A DNA stretch of 44,263 nucleotides from Microbispora hainanensis (GCF_006874475.1 NZ_VIRM01000064.1:1-44263), one strand, 5' to 3'; positions 24,549-35,348 are shown, counted from the stretch's first letter. The notes: generated from the letters alone by a model not told the origin. Program-made: numbers and translations.

Positions 24549-26720
24549 TCAATTCAGCGGCATATGGGGCTCGATGTTTGCCGAACCGGACGACAGGAAC
24601 GGGCTGGGCGTTCCGCTCCACGACACATGCAGCGCCTCGCGAGCTCGGGTACACGCCACGAAGAGCACGCAGCGCTCTCTGAGCATGTCACTTTCGTGCT
24701 GCAACCGGTCCACGTCCGCGGGCGTGATCTCCTTCGCGAAGGGGAGGGCTCGCGCGGTCACCCCTGCCACCGCGACGCACCGGAACTCCAGGCCCTTCAT
24801 CGCATGCATGGTCGCCAGGCGTACCCCGTCAATGTCCGCCCCTGGGTGGTCTTTCACACGGACCGCCGGAACGCCGGCGGTGGTCAGCCGGTCGGCCACC
24901 TTGTCCAGCAGGATGTTGAACCGGGTGCAGACCGCGATCTCGCTCGGCCGGACACCCTGACCTATCCACTCTTGCACCCGCTCCACGAGCGCCGTCACTT
25001 CGGCCTGTTCGGTCGGGTAACCGGCGGCGTGCGGCCGCTTGCCGTGAAGCAGCGACCGGTAGCCCGCAAGGCTGTCGCTGCCCTCGCCTCCGAGGTCCTC
25101 AAACTGGGAGCCGCCGAGCAGGCCGGTTGACCAGGAGAGAATTTCTTCCGTGCTGCGGTAGTTGATGCGCAGACGGCTGCTGCGCCCGGCGACGGAGATG
25201 CCGAGCGCGCCGAGCGATACCCGGGCGTCGTAGATCCGCTGGTGTGGATCGCCGGTGATGAACAGGTCGTCCGGTCCCTCGGGCACCGCCGCGCGCAGCA
25301 CCCGCCACTGCGCGGGATGGAGGTCCTGCGCCTCGTCGACGACGACGTGGTCGTAGCCGTGGACGGAGAGGTCCGCGCCGCCGAGCAGCAGCGTGGCCTG
25401 CGCACACACCTGCAGGTGAGTGCTGGTGCCCGCGGCACGCAACTCCGCCGAGAACGCCTCCATGGCCTGCCAGGCTCGTTCCCGCTGCCGTGGCCCGAGC
25501 GCCGAACCCCGGCCACGTCGGTTGACCCGGAGGTACTCCTCCCTGTCGCCGATGCGCTGCGCGAGGACGACGTGCCGGAACTCCTGCGCCATGAACTGCT
25601 CCGTCCAGGGCAGATCAAGCGTGCGGCAGATCCGGCGCCAGATGTGCCGCTCGTCGGCGTCTCCTATGACGGCCGGCACCCGGCCGGACAGATCACGGAC
25701 GACACGGTGGGCGAAGGCGTTGACGGTGGTCACGTCCACGCGGGCGAGCTGCTCCTCGTTGTCGAGGAGCAGCGTCAGGTTCTCCCGGAGCGCCCTGGCG
25801 AGGGCGTTGGTGTACGTGGTGAGCAGAATCCGGCTGTCCGGCGAGCGGGAGAGCAGATGCTTGACCCGATGGAGGGCGACCACCGTTTTGCCCGTGCCGG
25901 GACCACCCGTCACCTGGGCCGATCCGTTGTAGGAGACGCGGTAGGCGACCCGTCGCTGTGATGGGTGAAGGAACACGCGCCATGCCGCGAACGGCTTGTC
26001 GAGGATGTCCGCCAGCTCGTCGGGCCTGGTGACGAGAGTGATGCGGCTTGTGGTGTTGGCGATGGCAGTCCCGAGGTCTTCGGCCTGGTCGGGCGTCGCG
26101 TCCGCGGGCCGCCGTACGGCGACGACGTCCCGGTAGACCTCCTCGGGTGAGAAACCCTCCGCGAGGAACTGCAGGACCTCGAACTGGTCCTCCGGGAACA
26201 AGGTGCTGAAGGCCTCCAGCTGCGGTTTGTCGATGATGGTACGAGCGGCGCGCATCACCTGGTCATCGATGCCGAGCTCGCGCAGCACGTGGTCGGAGTG
26301 GCCGGAGAACAGCAATGTCGGCGCCTGCGCCGCCGCCTTTTCGAGTGTCGGCGTGAGCTGCTCGATGGCGACGACGTTGCGTACCTCCAAACCCCGCGTG
26401 GCGGTGTTGATCGTGTATAAGCGCTTCGCCGCCCACGTGTAGGCGTCGTCGTGGGGTACGACGTTCAGCAACAGGAAGGTGTCGCTGCCGTCGTCCGGGG
26501 CCAGCACGATGCCGCGCCAGAAGTCGTTGACACGGATGGTCCGCATACGCGGATCCCGTGCCTTCTCCACGGATTCCAGGTGCAGGCCCTTGTCGGAGTG
26601 GAGCTCGGCGATCGTGAGCTGCTGGAATTTCGCCATCGCCCGGCGCACCCCGACCTTGACCTGCTTGTCCAGGACGTCGTAACTGTCCCAGAAGCTGTTG
26701 GCGAGGGCGAGCTGGGGCAC
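24549..26720 (-). CDS. UvrD/Rep-type helicase with ParE/RelE-like N-terminus
   Basis: This is a 723-residue superfamily 1 helicase. The start is GTG 26720, with AGGAGG six bases upstream. Residues about 1-110 resemble the ParE/RelE fold (helical pair, then LHLESVEKARDPRMRTIRV, DFWRGIVL). Motif I is at about 271-279 (TGGPGTGKT) and motif II is DEAQD at 462-466. These are followed by FITGDPHQRIYD, LRINYRSTEEIL, ATMHAMKGLEF and LFVACTRAREALHV. All core motifs are intact. Such proteins unwind or translocate on DNA. The N-terminal domain may bind DNA or ribosome-like RNA, or an antitoxin-type partner. It follows McrC in the same direction after 248 bases. UvrD-family helicases recur beside restriction genes, but the ParE-like fusion is uncommon. 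Confidence 0.85.
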   Translation of the reverse strand: MPQLALANSFWDSYDVLDKQVKVGVRRAMAKFQQLTIAELHSDKGLHLESVEKARDPRMRTIRVNDFWRGIVLAPDDGSDTFLLLNVVPHDDAYTWAAKRLYTINTATRGLEVRNVVAIEQLTPTLEKAAAQAPTLLFSGHSDHVLRELGIDDQVMRAARTIIDKPQLEAFSTLFPEDQFEVLQFLAEGFSPEEVYRDVVAVRRPADATPDQAEDLGTAIANTTSRITLVTRPDELADILDKPFAAWRVFLHPSQRRVAYRVSYNGSAQVTGGPGTGKTVVALHRVKHLLSRSPDSRILLTTYTNALARALRENLTLLLDNEEQLARVDVTTVNAFAHRVVRDLSGRVPAVIGDADERHIWRRICRTLDLPWTEQFMAQEFRHVVLAQRIGDREEYLRVNRRGRGSALGPRQRERAWQAMEAFSAELRAAGTSTHLQVCAQATLLLGGADLSVHGYDHVVVDEAQDLHPAQWRVLRAAVPEGPDDLFITGDPHQRIYDARVSLGALGISVAGRSSRLRINYRSTEEILSWSTGLLGGSQFEDLGGEGSDSLAGYRSLLHGKRPHAAGYPTEQAEVTALVERVQEWIGQGVRPSEIAVCTRFNILLDKVADRLTTAGVPAVRVKDHPGADIDGVRLATMHAMKGLEFRCVAVAGVTARALPFAKEITPADVDRLQHESDMLRERCVLFVACTRAREALHVSWSGTPSPFLSSGSANIEPHMPLN

Positions 26721-26968
26721 GCGGACCTCCTGGCGGGGGCTGAGGGAGTGTCTTCAAGAGGGGATCCTATGGGTGCGATCCCTGGTGCGCCGCTGCCCAG
26801 GGTGCTCCTGTTTTCGTGAGCGATCGGGACAGCGGGGTGCTTTAGGTAGGGGCCGGGCGGTGCGGGACTTCGCGGTCTCGGCGTCCTTGTTCCGGCCGTC
26901 ACACCAGACGAACGGCGCATCATCATCAGGCAGTGTCAAGCGCGGTGCTGCGGTCTGGTGAGCCGCCG

Positions 26969-28180
26969 TCACGAGGGCCCGGTGAGCCGCCGCGCCAGGG
27001 CCGCTATCTCAGCGAGCAGACCGGCCGGTGGCTGGTCGAGTTCGAGGGCGTGCTGGTGGATAGTGATGCCGGCGTGCCGGACGCGGTGGACGGTGTGCGC
27101 GGCGCTGCCCTTGGCGTACACGAGATGCCCTTCCCGTAGGTTGAGCGCGGTGCAGTAGGCGAGCATTTGGTATATGTCCGCGTCCGGGTAGCCGGCGAGC
27201 TTCTCGGCCTTGTACTTGGCGTCGGCAACGGCCAGCGGAGTGCCGTCGTCCGTGTAGCGGACGAAGTCAGGGACCATACGGATCGCGCGGAGCTCGTCGA
27301 GATGGTGCGCGGCCTGCAGGACGCAGCGGCCGTCGCTGCCGGGGAAGGCTTCGCGCAGGGCGATGGTGACGAAGTCCTCGAAGACCCTGGCCATGTCGAA
27401 GAGAAAGCCGTTCACGGTGACCTCACCGGGCCGGTGCTCCACGGAGGCGCCTCGCAGCACCAACTCGGCCAGGTGCAGGGCCTTGTGGTATCGGCGGTTG
27501 AGCCCACTGGCCCGCCACTCCGGCAGTTCGCGGCCTCCGCCGACCGGCGTGGCATCAGCCAGCCGGGCACGGAGCCGGAGCAGCCTGCCGCGTACGTCGG
27601 CGGGGACGCCACTGGGGATGACGCTGGGCAGCCGGAGGAGCCGCTCGCAGGCGGTGCGCAGGATCCGGTTCTCGGCGATGTCGACGGTGAACTCGTCGTG
27701 GACGATTTCCAGGGGGACGAGCCTGCCGTGGTGCCTGCGGATCTGGTCGGCCTCGCGGATCCGGCCGCGCACCAGGAGGGCGGTCTCCTCGGTGGTGCGG
27801 TAGCCCTGGATCAGGCCCTGCCGCAAGGTCTCCTCCGCCTGCCGTACGAAGAGGCGGGCGAAGGCGGGCAGCGTGTCCGGCTCCTCATCCAACGGCACCT
27901 CGTCGCTTCGCCACGCCTGCGGGCTGCGGCTGTAGCCGAGGAGGAACAGGAGCCGGGCGATGGGTACCTTGGGCCTGATCCGTACGGTGACCGTACCGCC
28001 TCCAGGTACGGTCACCGTCGCCGCTCCGACCTTGCCTCCGGCCCTGACCCGCCACCGCCCCGGAAGGTACGGGTCGGGTGCGGCATCGACGAGATCGGAG
28101 GACGCCAAGGCCCGGCCTCTGGCGTCGTCGAGTACGACCGCGAGCGCCGGGCCATGCTCGGTGAGTTCGATGACGGTCAC
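26969..28180 (-). CDS. mcrC: McrC-family nuclease subunit
   Basis: This is a 403-residue McrC/5-methylcytosine restriction subunit. The start is GTG 28180, overlapping the McrB TGA as GTGA. Residues 1-150 include the McrB-contacting N-terminal region. The PD-(D/E)xK nuclease core is MVPDFV (Asp305), then VADAKYK (Asp320, Lys322), and the later IYQMLAY supplies the conserved Gln. The core therefore looks intact. In E. coli, McrC cuts modified DNA only when bound to the McrB GTPase hexamer. Here McrB is broken, so this gene is probably without its partner unless another McrB-type motor exists elsewhere. Confidence 0.9.
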   Translation of the reverse strand: MTVIELTEHGPALAVVLDDARGRALASSDLVDAAPDPYLPGRWRVRAGGKVGAATVTVPGGGTVTVRIRPKVPIARLLFLLGYSRSPQAWRSDEVPLDEEPDTLPAFARLFVRQAEETLRQGLIQGYRTTEETALLVRGRIREADQIRRHHGRLVPLEIVHDEFTVDIAENRILRTACERLLRLPSVIPSGVPADVRGRLLRLRARLADATPVGGGRELPEWRASGLNRRYHKALHLAELVLRGASVEHRPGEVTVNGFLFDMARVFEDFVTIALREAFPGSDGRCVLQAAHHLDELRAIRMVPDFVRYTDDGTPLAVADAKYKAEKLAGYPDADIYQMLAYCTALNLREGHLVYAKGSAAHTVHRVRHAGITIHQHALELDQPPAGLLAEIAALARRLTGPS

Positions 28181-28872
28181 AGCAGGCCGGGTGCCGCGGT
28201 CTGCGGAGAGGGTCCGACGGCGGCGCGCAGTGACCGCAGACCGTAGCGCCCCTCGACGTCCACGCCTTCTCCGTAGTGGTGCTCTTCGAGCAGCGGGAGA
28301 ATCTTCGTACGCCAGGTGCGTTCGAGCCCGCCGTCCCGGTAGACGCCCTCCTTCATCAGGTAGGAGGGGCCCACCTGGAAGTCCGGGTCGGTGATGCGGG
28401 AATTGAGTGCGTCGAGGAGGTCGGCCGGCTCGGCATCCCGCTCTTCCCTCGCGAGCCATCTGCGGAGCAGCCCGCGGGTCGGCTCTATCCGGGGCGAGAG
28501 TTCGACGAAGGCGAAACGGCGGCGCATCGCGGCGTCCACGAGTGCGATGGAACGGTCGGCGGTGTTCATGGTGCCGATGACGAACAGGTTCGACGGGAGC
28601 GCGAAATCGTCACCCGAGTAAGTGAGCCGCACCGACCTGTTCCGGTACTCCAGCAGGAAGTACAGCTCACCGAAGATTTTCGCCAGGTTGGCCCGGTTGA
28701 TCTCGTCGATGACGAGGAAGTGCGGGACGTGCCGGTTGCCCTCACGTGAGGCGAGGTCGGCGAGCTCCCGGAGCGGCCCGGCGGTGAGCCGGAAGGCGAC
28801 CTCCCGGGTCTGCGGATCCTCCTGAGGCCGGAAGCCCTCGAAGAAGTCCTCGTAGGCGTACGACGGATGGAA
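28177..28872 (-). pseudogene. mcrB: McrB-type AAA+ GTPase, C-terminal remnant
   Basis: Only the last 231 codons of an McrB-like AAA+ protein remain, beginning at FHPSYAYEDFFEGFRP. The remnant keeps Walker B (HFLVIDEINRANL), sensor 1 (GTMNTADRS), the arginine finger region (RRRFAFVEL) and the C-terminal helical lid. Walker A and the DNA-recognition N-terminus are missing. The break coincides exactly with the left end of the insertion sequence at 28873. An ATG at 28908 within the element gives an open frame, but such a product could not bind nucleotide normally. In related genes a VTFHPSYAYEDF context continues upstream, which is how the break point was placed. Confidence 0.85.
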
Positions 28873-28886
28873 CCTGCGTTCCGCAG
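28873..28886 (+). repeat. left terminal inverted repeat of the IS
   Basis: The left repeat reads CCTGCGTTCCGCAG. It pairs with the right end at 13 of 14 positions, the mismatch being the third base. The match stops immediately inside, and no longer repeat could be found by eye. Confidence 0.75.
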
Positions 28887-28986
28887 ATGTGTAGCGAGAA
28901 AAACACATGAATCTGGGTTGTGAGCTGCGGAAACGCTTGCGGGCACGCTGATGCGGCGTGTCACTAGGCGCAGGTGTTGTGCCTGG

Positions 28987-30729
<1,743 letters not shown>

Positions 30730-30869
30730 GTCACCAGACCGTAGCAGTGTGTGTGCAGATGGTGATGGAGTTATCGCCGAAGTCGTGTCACTAGGGCTTT
30801 CCGCCGTTTCCGCTAGGCCATAAGCCACTGACCTGCAGTTTCAGGCCCGAACGTGCCCTGGATCATGGA

Positions 30870-31298
30870 TTAGCTGCGGAACGCGGGGCCGCCCTCGTGT
30901 ATCGACCCCGGCGTCTCCGGCGCCACATGACTGGGGATGCCACCGGGGAACGAAAACTGGCGGAACAGCCGTTGCATGCCGATCGTGTCCTGCGAGACAT
31001 CGGGGTACTTCTCGGAGTAGCTGCCCTCCAGCCAGGCATGGGCGACTGCCGCCGGGCCGCCATGCCCAGGGCCGGCGATGTAAATCATGTCCTGGCCCCG
31101 CTGCCGGATGACCCGGTTGAGGTGACCGAAGCAGAAGTTCAGACCCGGAGTGGTGCCCCAGTGCCCAAGCAGCCTCGGCTTGATGTGCTCAGGCGCCAGA
31201 GGCTCGGTCAGCAGCGGGTTGGCGAGCAGGTAGATCTGCCCGACCGACAGATAATTGGCGGCCCGCCAGTACGCGTCGATGCTCTTCAGCTCGTCCAT
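30870..31298 (-). pseudogene. xfp: phosphoketolase, N-terminal fragment
   Basis: This fragment has 137 genuine codons (31298-30888) of a D-xylulose-5-phosphate/fructose-6-phosphate phosphoketolase, which is normally about 800 residues, plus five codons and a TAA from the insertion sequence. Diagnostic blocks are AYWRAANYLSVGQIYL, LLGHWGTTPGLNF, YIAGPGHGGPA and SHVAPETPGSIHEGG. The thiamine diphosphate-binding centre and the rest of the enzyme are absent, so no activity is expected. The intact N-terminus keeps its promoter, with a CRP/FNR-like palindrome 35 bases upstream of the ATG. The complete enzyme would have cleaved ketose phosphates to acetyl phosphate, which fits the acyl-CoA synthetase gene next door. 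Confidence 0.9.
30874..30887 (-). repeat. right terminal inverted repeat of the IS
   Basis: On the minus strand this end reads CCCGCGTTCCGCAG, the partner of the left repeat. It supplies the last residues (PAFRS) and the TAA stop of the truncated phosphoketolase frame. Confidence 0.75.
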
Positions 31299-31332
31299 GA
31301 GCCGATCTTCTCCGTGATCGGTGTGACCTGCT

Positions 31333-31348
31333 AGTGACCTTGGTCACA
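31333..31348. promoter_or_regulatory. CRP/FNR-like palindromic operator
   Basis: AGTGACCTTGGTCACA contains a perfect GTGACC-TT-GGTCAC inverted repeat and matches the TGTGA-N6-TCACA consensus with one mismatch. It lies in the 210-base divergent promoter region between the phosphoketolase fragment and the acyl-CoA synthetase fusion. A CRP/FNR-family regulator sensing cAMP or oxygen is a reasonable guess. Confidence 0.55.
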
Positions 31349-31436
31349 GCATCCGGGTAACAGAGGGCCCGACCGCCGAGCGTGCCGACCTCGGCCTGGT
31401 CGCAGGAAGGACAGCCCGGCTGGCGGCACGTGGCTC

Positions 31437-31450
31437 GGGACCAGGGGCCC
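31437..31450. promoter_or_regulatory. DosR/DevR-like box upstream of the acyl-CoA synthetase fusion
   Basis: GGGACCAGGGGCCC has the form GGGAC-N4-GGCCC, like mycobacterial and streptomycete DosR/DevR hypoxia boxes. It ends 58 bases before the ATG at 31509. The same spacing and half-sites recur at 41517. Confidence 0.5.
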
Positions 31451-31508
31451 CAGCAAGACGGGGAGGAAGCCTCTTGGGGGGCGCTCGTCGGTCGTGGACT
31501 TTTGAGAC

Positions 31509-34166
31509 ATGGCTCGAACCGTTGGCGAAGCGTGCGACGTCCTCCTGCGTGACGGCGGGGTGGCGCACATCCGGGCGTTGCGGCCATCCGACCGGGAAGC
31601 CCTGCACGAACTGATCGCCAGGTCTTCCCGGCGCTCGGCGTATCTGAGGTTCTTCACCGGCGGCGCCGCCTCGGCCCATGCGTACATGGACCGGATCACC
31701 GGCTCCGGCTACCACGGGCACGCCCTGGTCGCTCTGGTCGGCGGTCTCATGGTCGGGGTGGCGGAATACATCGCCGATCCGGACGGGCCGGAGGCCGAGG
31801 TGGGGGTCCTGCTGGACGACGTGGTGCACGGCCACGGGCTCGGCACGCTGCTGCTCGAACACCTCGCGCTCGACGCGGCGGACGCGGGAGTCGAGGAACT
31901 CGTCGCTACCGTCCTGCCGGAGAACCGGGTGATGCTGCGCGTCCTGAACGATCTCGGCCTGCCAGTGGAGAGGCGGTACGAGCAGGGGCAGGTCGAGATT
32001 CGCATCGCCACCCGTCCCACCGAGCGACTCGTGGGCGAGATCGAGGCCCGGGCGCACGAGGCGGAGCGCAACTCCATCGCACACGTCTTCACCCCGCAGT
32101 CGGTGGCCGTGATCGGCGCCAGCCGCGACCCGGATCGCGTGGGTCACCGTGTGCTGCGCAATCTGATCGATGGAGGCTTCCCCGGCCCGATCTACCCCGT
32201 CAATCCGTGGGCCGCCGAGGTATGTGGTCTGCCGGCCTATCCCGACGTGGCCTCGTTGCCCGGGCCGGTGGAACTCGCCGTGATCGCCACCCCGGCGCCC
32301 ACCGTGCTCGGCGTCGCCCGTGAGTGCGCCCGTCACCAGGTGCGCGCCCTGGTCGTATTGACGGCCGGGTTCGCCGAAGCGGGGAATCGCGAGGCCGAAC
32401 GAGAACTGCTGGGCGTCTGCCGGGAGGCAGGCATGCGGCTGATCGGGCCCAACTGCCTCGGTGTGGTGAGCACGGCAGCTCGCCTGAATGCCGGTTTCCT
32501 GCCCACACCTCCTTCCGCAGGTCCGCTGGGACTGATGTCGCAGTCGGGCGCGGTGGCCGCGGCCGTGATCGAACGCGCCGGACAGCTCGGCCTCGGCGTC
32601 TCCTCCTTCGCCTCGGTGGGGAACAAGGCGGATGTCAGCGGCAACGACCTGCTCGAGTACTGGGAGGACGATCCGGCCACCCGCGTCATCGGTCTGTATT
32701 TGGAGTCGTTCGGCAATCCACGAAGGTTCGCCCGGATCGCCAGCAGGATCAGCACCCGCAAACCGATCATCGCGGTGAAGAGCGGGCGCGGCACCGCGGG
32801 CAGCCGGGCGGTCCGCTCGCACACGGCCGCTGCGGCGACGCCCGATGTGGCCGTGGACGCGCTGTTGCGCGCCTGCGGCGTCATCAGGGAGGACAGCGTC
32901 CAGGATCTGCTCGACACCGCCCGGCTGCTGGCTTTCCAGCCGCTGCCGGACGGCCCTCGGGTGGCGATCGTGGGTAATTCCGGAGGCCCGCAGGCGATGA
33001 CCGCGGACGCCTGTGAGCGGCTCGGCCTGGTCGTGCCGGAGTTGTCCCCCGCCACCGCGGAGGCGCTTCGCGCCCGGCTCCGGCCGTCGGCGGCCGTCGG
33101 CAATCCCGTCGACCTCACGGCCGAGGCCGACGCCGGAGACATCGCCTTCGCGATCGCGGCGGTCCTGGCCGACCCGGGCGTCGACGCCGTGCTGACCGTC
33201 TACACCCCGCCGTTCGGCTCGGGTCTGGAACCGACTCGGGACGCGATCGCGGCCGCCGCCAGGAGCGCGGCGAAGCCTGTGCTCGCCTGCCTCGCCGGGC
33301 ACGACGAACTCATCGACGGCCGGGTGCCCGCTTACGCCTTCCCTGAGCAAGCGGTGCACGCCCTCGCCCGGGCGGCAGGGCATGCCGCCTGGCGCGCCCG
33401 GCCGACAGCAGCTCCGGAGGACCTCGTCGGGATCGACCTGGCAGCCGCGCGACGGATCGTCGCCGTGGAACTCGCCGCTCATCCACATGGACGATGGCTG
33501 GACGAAGGAACGACGACCCGGCTCCTGTCGGCGTACAGCGTTCACACAGCCGAATCCGTCTCGGTCGACGGGCCGGAGAAAGTAGCGGAGGCTGCGTCAA
33601 TCGTCGGACTGCCCGCCGTGCTGAAGGCCGTCGGCCCCGGGCTGCTCCACAAGTCCGACGTCGGTGGTGTGCGGCTCGGCCTGCGGACGCCCGAGCAGGT
33701 CGGGCAGGCGTACCGGGAGATGGCCACTCGCCTCGGCCCCGCGATGACAGGCGCGATCGTCCAGACCATGGCTGGCGAGGGGGTTGAGATGATCATAGGC
33801 GGCGTCGCGCATGAGACATTCGGTCCGCTGATCATGGTAGGGCTTGGCGGTGTCGCGACCGAGCTGCTCGCCGATCGCGCCTTCCGGGTGCCGCCGATCG
33901 ACAAGACCGAGGCCGCCCGCATGATCGCGGAGCTGCGTTGCGCGCCGCTCCTGTACGGCTACCGTGGACGGCCCGCGGCCGATGTCGCGGCGCTGGAGGA
34001 GCAGGTCGTCCGCATCGGCCGGCTCATGGACGATCTGCCCGACATCGCGGAGCTTGATCTCAACCCGGTGATCGTGACGCCGGATGGGGCGGTGGCCGTG
34101 GACTGCCGCGTGCGGCTCGCCCCCGCCCCGCCACTCCCCTCGCCCTTCCGGCGCCGTCTCCGCTGA
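31509..34166 (+). CDS. GNAT plus ADP-forming acyl-CoA synthetase fusion
   Basis: This 885-residue protein has an N-terminal GNAT acetyltransferase domain (about 18-170; GHGLGTLLLEHL is the acetyl-CoA loop). An acyl-CoA synthetase (NDP-forming) follows: CoA-binding Rossmann domain from about 191 (FTPQSVAVIGAS), succinyl-CoA-ligase-like domains with the phospho-histidine at His438 in RSHTAAAAT, and an ATP-grasp domain at about 660-875 (LKAVGPGLLHKSDVGG). The catalytic histidine is present, so the synthetase may be active. In Pat-type proteins the synthetase part senses acyl-CoA or nucleotide and the GNAT acetylates lysines of acyl-CoA synthetases. Here the GNAT precedes the synthetase. A DosR-like box lies upstream, so induction under low oxygen is inferred. 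Confidence 0.85.
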   Translation: MARTVGEACDVLLRDGGVAHIRALRPSDREALHELIARSSRRSAYLRFFTGGAASAHAYMDRITGSGYHGHALVALVGGLMVGVAEYIADPDGPEAEVGVLLDDVVHGHGLGTLLLEHLALDAADAGVEELVATVLPENRVMLRVLNDLGLPVERRYEQGQVEIRIATRPTERLVGEIEARAHEAERNSIAHVFTPQSVAVIGASRDPDRVGHRVLRNLIDGGFPGPIYPVNPWAAEVCGLPAYPDVASLPGPVELAVIATPAPTVLGVARECARHQVRALVVLTAGFAEAGNREAERELLGVCREAGMRLIGPNCLGVVSTAARLNAGFLPTPPSAGPLGLMSQSGAVAAAVIERAGQLGLGVSSFASVGNKADVSGNDLLEYWEDDPATRVIGLYLESFGNPRRFARIASRISTRKPIIAVKSGRGTAGSRAVRSHTAAAATPDVAVDALLRACGVIREDSVQDLLDTARLLAFQPLPDGPRVAIVGNSGGPQAMTADACERLGLVVPELSPATAEALRARLRPSAAVGNPVDLTAEADAGDIAFAIAAVLADPGVDAVLTVYTPPFGSGLEPTRDAIAAAARSAAKPVLACLAGHDELIDGRVPAYAFPEQAVHALARAAGHAAWRARPTAAPEDLVGIDLAAARRIVAVELAAHPHGRWLDEGTTTRLLSAYSVHTAESVSVDGPEKVAEAASIVGLPAVLKAVGPGLLHKSDVGGVRLGLRTPEQVGQAYREMATRLGPAMTGAIVQTMAGEGVEMIIGGVAHETFGPLIMVGLGGVATELLADRAFRVPPIDKTEAARMIAELRCAPLLYGYRGRPAADVAALEEQVVRIGRLMDDLPDIAELDLNPVIVTPDGAVAVDCRVRLAPAPPLPSPFRRRLR

Positions 34167-34244
34167 CGTACGGGCCGCCATCCTGGGCATTTGGTCCAGA
34201 TTGGGGTATATGCCCGTCGAACAGGGGTGTCGGGGGGATCGCTG

Positions 34245-35348
34245 ATGGACACCGTTGTGATCGACACACTGGATCCGCTCATCGTGGTGCTCCGGTCGGC
34301 GGGTTACGCGGTCGTGGGACCCACGGTGCGGGACTCGGCCGTGCGGATGGCCGAGATCTCCTCCGCCGCCGATCTGCCGACCGGTGTCGGCGACGCCCAG
34401 CGGCCGGGCAACTACCGGCTGACCGAGCGGGGCGGCGAGATGATGTTCGACTTCGCCGCGAGCCCCGACTCGGCCAAGCGCTTCACCCAGCCGCCCCGCC
34501 AGACGCTGTTCCGGATGCGCGGCCAGACCGTCGAAGAGCCCCTGGAGGAGACGCCGCGTGTGGCGCTGCTCGGGCTGCGTGCCTGCGATCTGGCCGCGAT
34601 AGCCGTACAGGACCGGGTGTTCCTGGGCAGGCACCCCGATCCCGCCTACCGGCGGCGGCGTGAGGCGCTGTTCCTGATCGCGGTGAGCTGCGCAGTGCCG
34701 GGCGGCACCTGCTTCTGCGTCTCGATGGGGACCGGGCCGAAGGCGACCACCGGCTTCGATCTCGCGCTCACCGAACTGGCGTCGCCGCACCGGTTCGCGG
34801 TCGAGATCGGCGGCGAGCGGGGAGCGGAGATCGCCGCGGCGATCCCGCACCGGGCCGCCGGCCAGGGTGATCTCAGCGAGGCCGAGGAGGTGTCGCGCGT
34901 CGCCGCCACCCGGATGGGCCGCCGGGTGGACACCGAGGACATCCAGCGGTGGCTGCCCGCCGCGCACGACTCCCCGCGCTGGACCGACGTGGCCTCCCGC
35001 TGTCTGAGCTGCACCAACTGCACCATGGTCTGCCCCACCTGCTTCTGCACCACTGTCGAGGACGGCACCGACCTCACCGGCGGGTTCGCGGAGCGCTCCG
35101 AGCGGTGGGACTCGTGCTTCTCGCTCGACTTCACCGAGCTCAGCGGCCAGCCGCCGGTGCGGAGCTCCGCCCTGGCCCGCTACCGGCAGTGGCTGACCCA
35201 CAAGTTCGCCACCTGGTACGACCAGTTCGGCACGTCCGGCTGCGTGGGCTGCGGCCGGTGCATCACCTGGTGCCCCACCGGGATCGACGTGACCGAGGAG
35301 CGGTCCGCCATCCGTGGCGCTCCCGGGGAGACGTCGTGCATCCGATGA
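34245..35348 (+). CDS. hyhB: group 3b [NiFe] hydrogenase beta (iron-sulfur) subunit
   Basis: This is a 367-residue subunit of an HydABGD/HyhBGSL-type NAD(P)-linked hydrogenase. The ATG at 34245 has GGGGGG seven bases upstream. Two C-terminal ferredoxin-like clusters carry electrons: CLSCTNCTMVCPTCFC from Cys253, and CVGCGRCITWCP from Cys333. N-terminal blocks include VALLGLRACDLAAIAVQDRVF and FLIAVSCAVPGGTCFC. The gene opens a coupled operon: its TGA overlaps the ATG of the diaphorase subunit as ATGA. The order beta, gamma, small, large, protease matches Mycobacterium smegmatis Hyh, an oxygen-limitation hydrogenase of the DosR regulon. I see no convincing DosR box in the 78-base gap before it. 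Confidence 0.85.
   Translation: MDTVVIDTLDPLIVVLRSAGYAVVGPTVRDSAVRMAEISSAADLPTGVGDAQRPGNYRLTERGGEMMFDFAASPDSAKRFTQPPRQTLFRMRGQTVEEPLEETPRVALLGLRACDLAAIAVQDRVFLGRHPDPAYRRRREALFLIAVSCAVPGGTCFCVSMGTGPKATTGFDLALTELASPHRFAVEIGGERGAEIAAAIPHRAAGQGDLSEAEEVSRVAATRMGRRVDTEDIQRWLPAAHDSPRWTDVASRCLSCTNCTMVCPTCFCTTVEDGTDLTGGFAERSERWDSCFSLDFTELSGQPPVRSSALARYRQWLTHKFATWYDQFGTSGCVGCGRCITWCPTGIDVTEERSAIRGAPGETSCIR

Noticed and set aside
26957..26992. Direct repeat GGTGAGCCGCCG as an attachment site
   Set aside because: The two copies are only 24 bases apart, one overlaps the mcrC stop, and no integrase is near.
31344..33545. 733-codon leftward frame
   Set aside because: It lies opposite the GNAT/acyl-CoA synthetase gene, whose domains are certain. 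The translation has no motif and shadow-like composition.
34190..34215. DosR-like box before hyhB (GGGCATTTGGTCCA)
   Set aside because: The first half-site departs from GGGAC and the pattern is too degenerate to call beside the two good sites.
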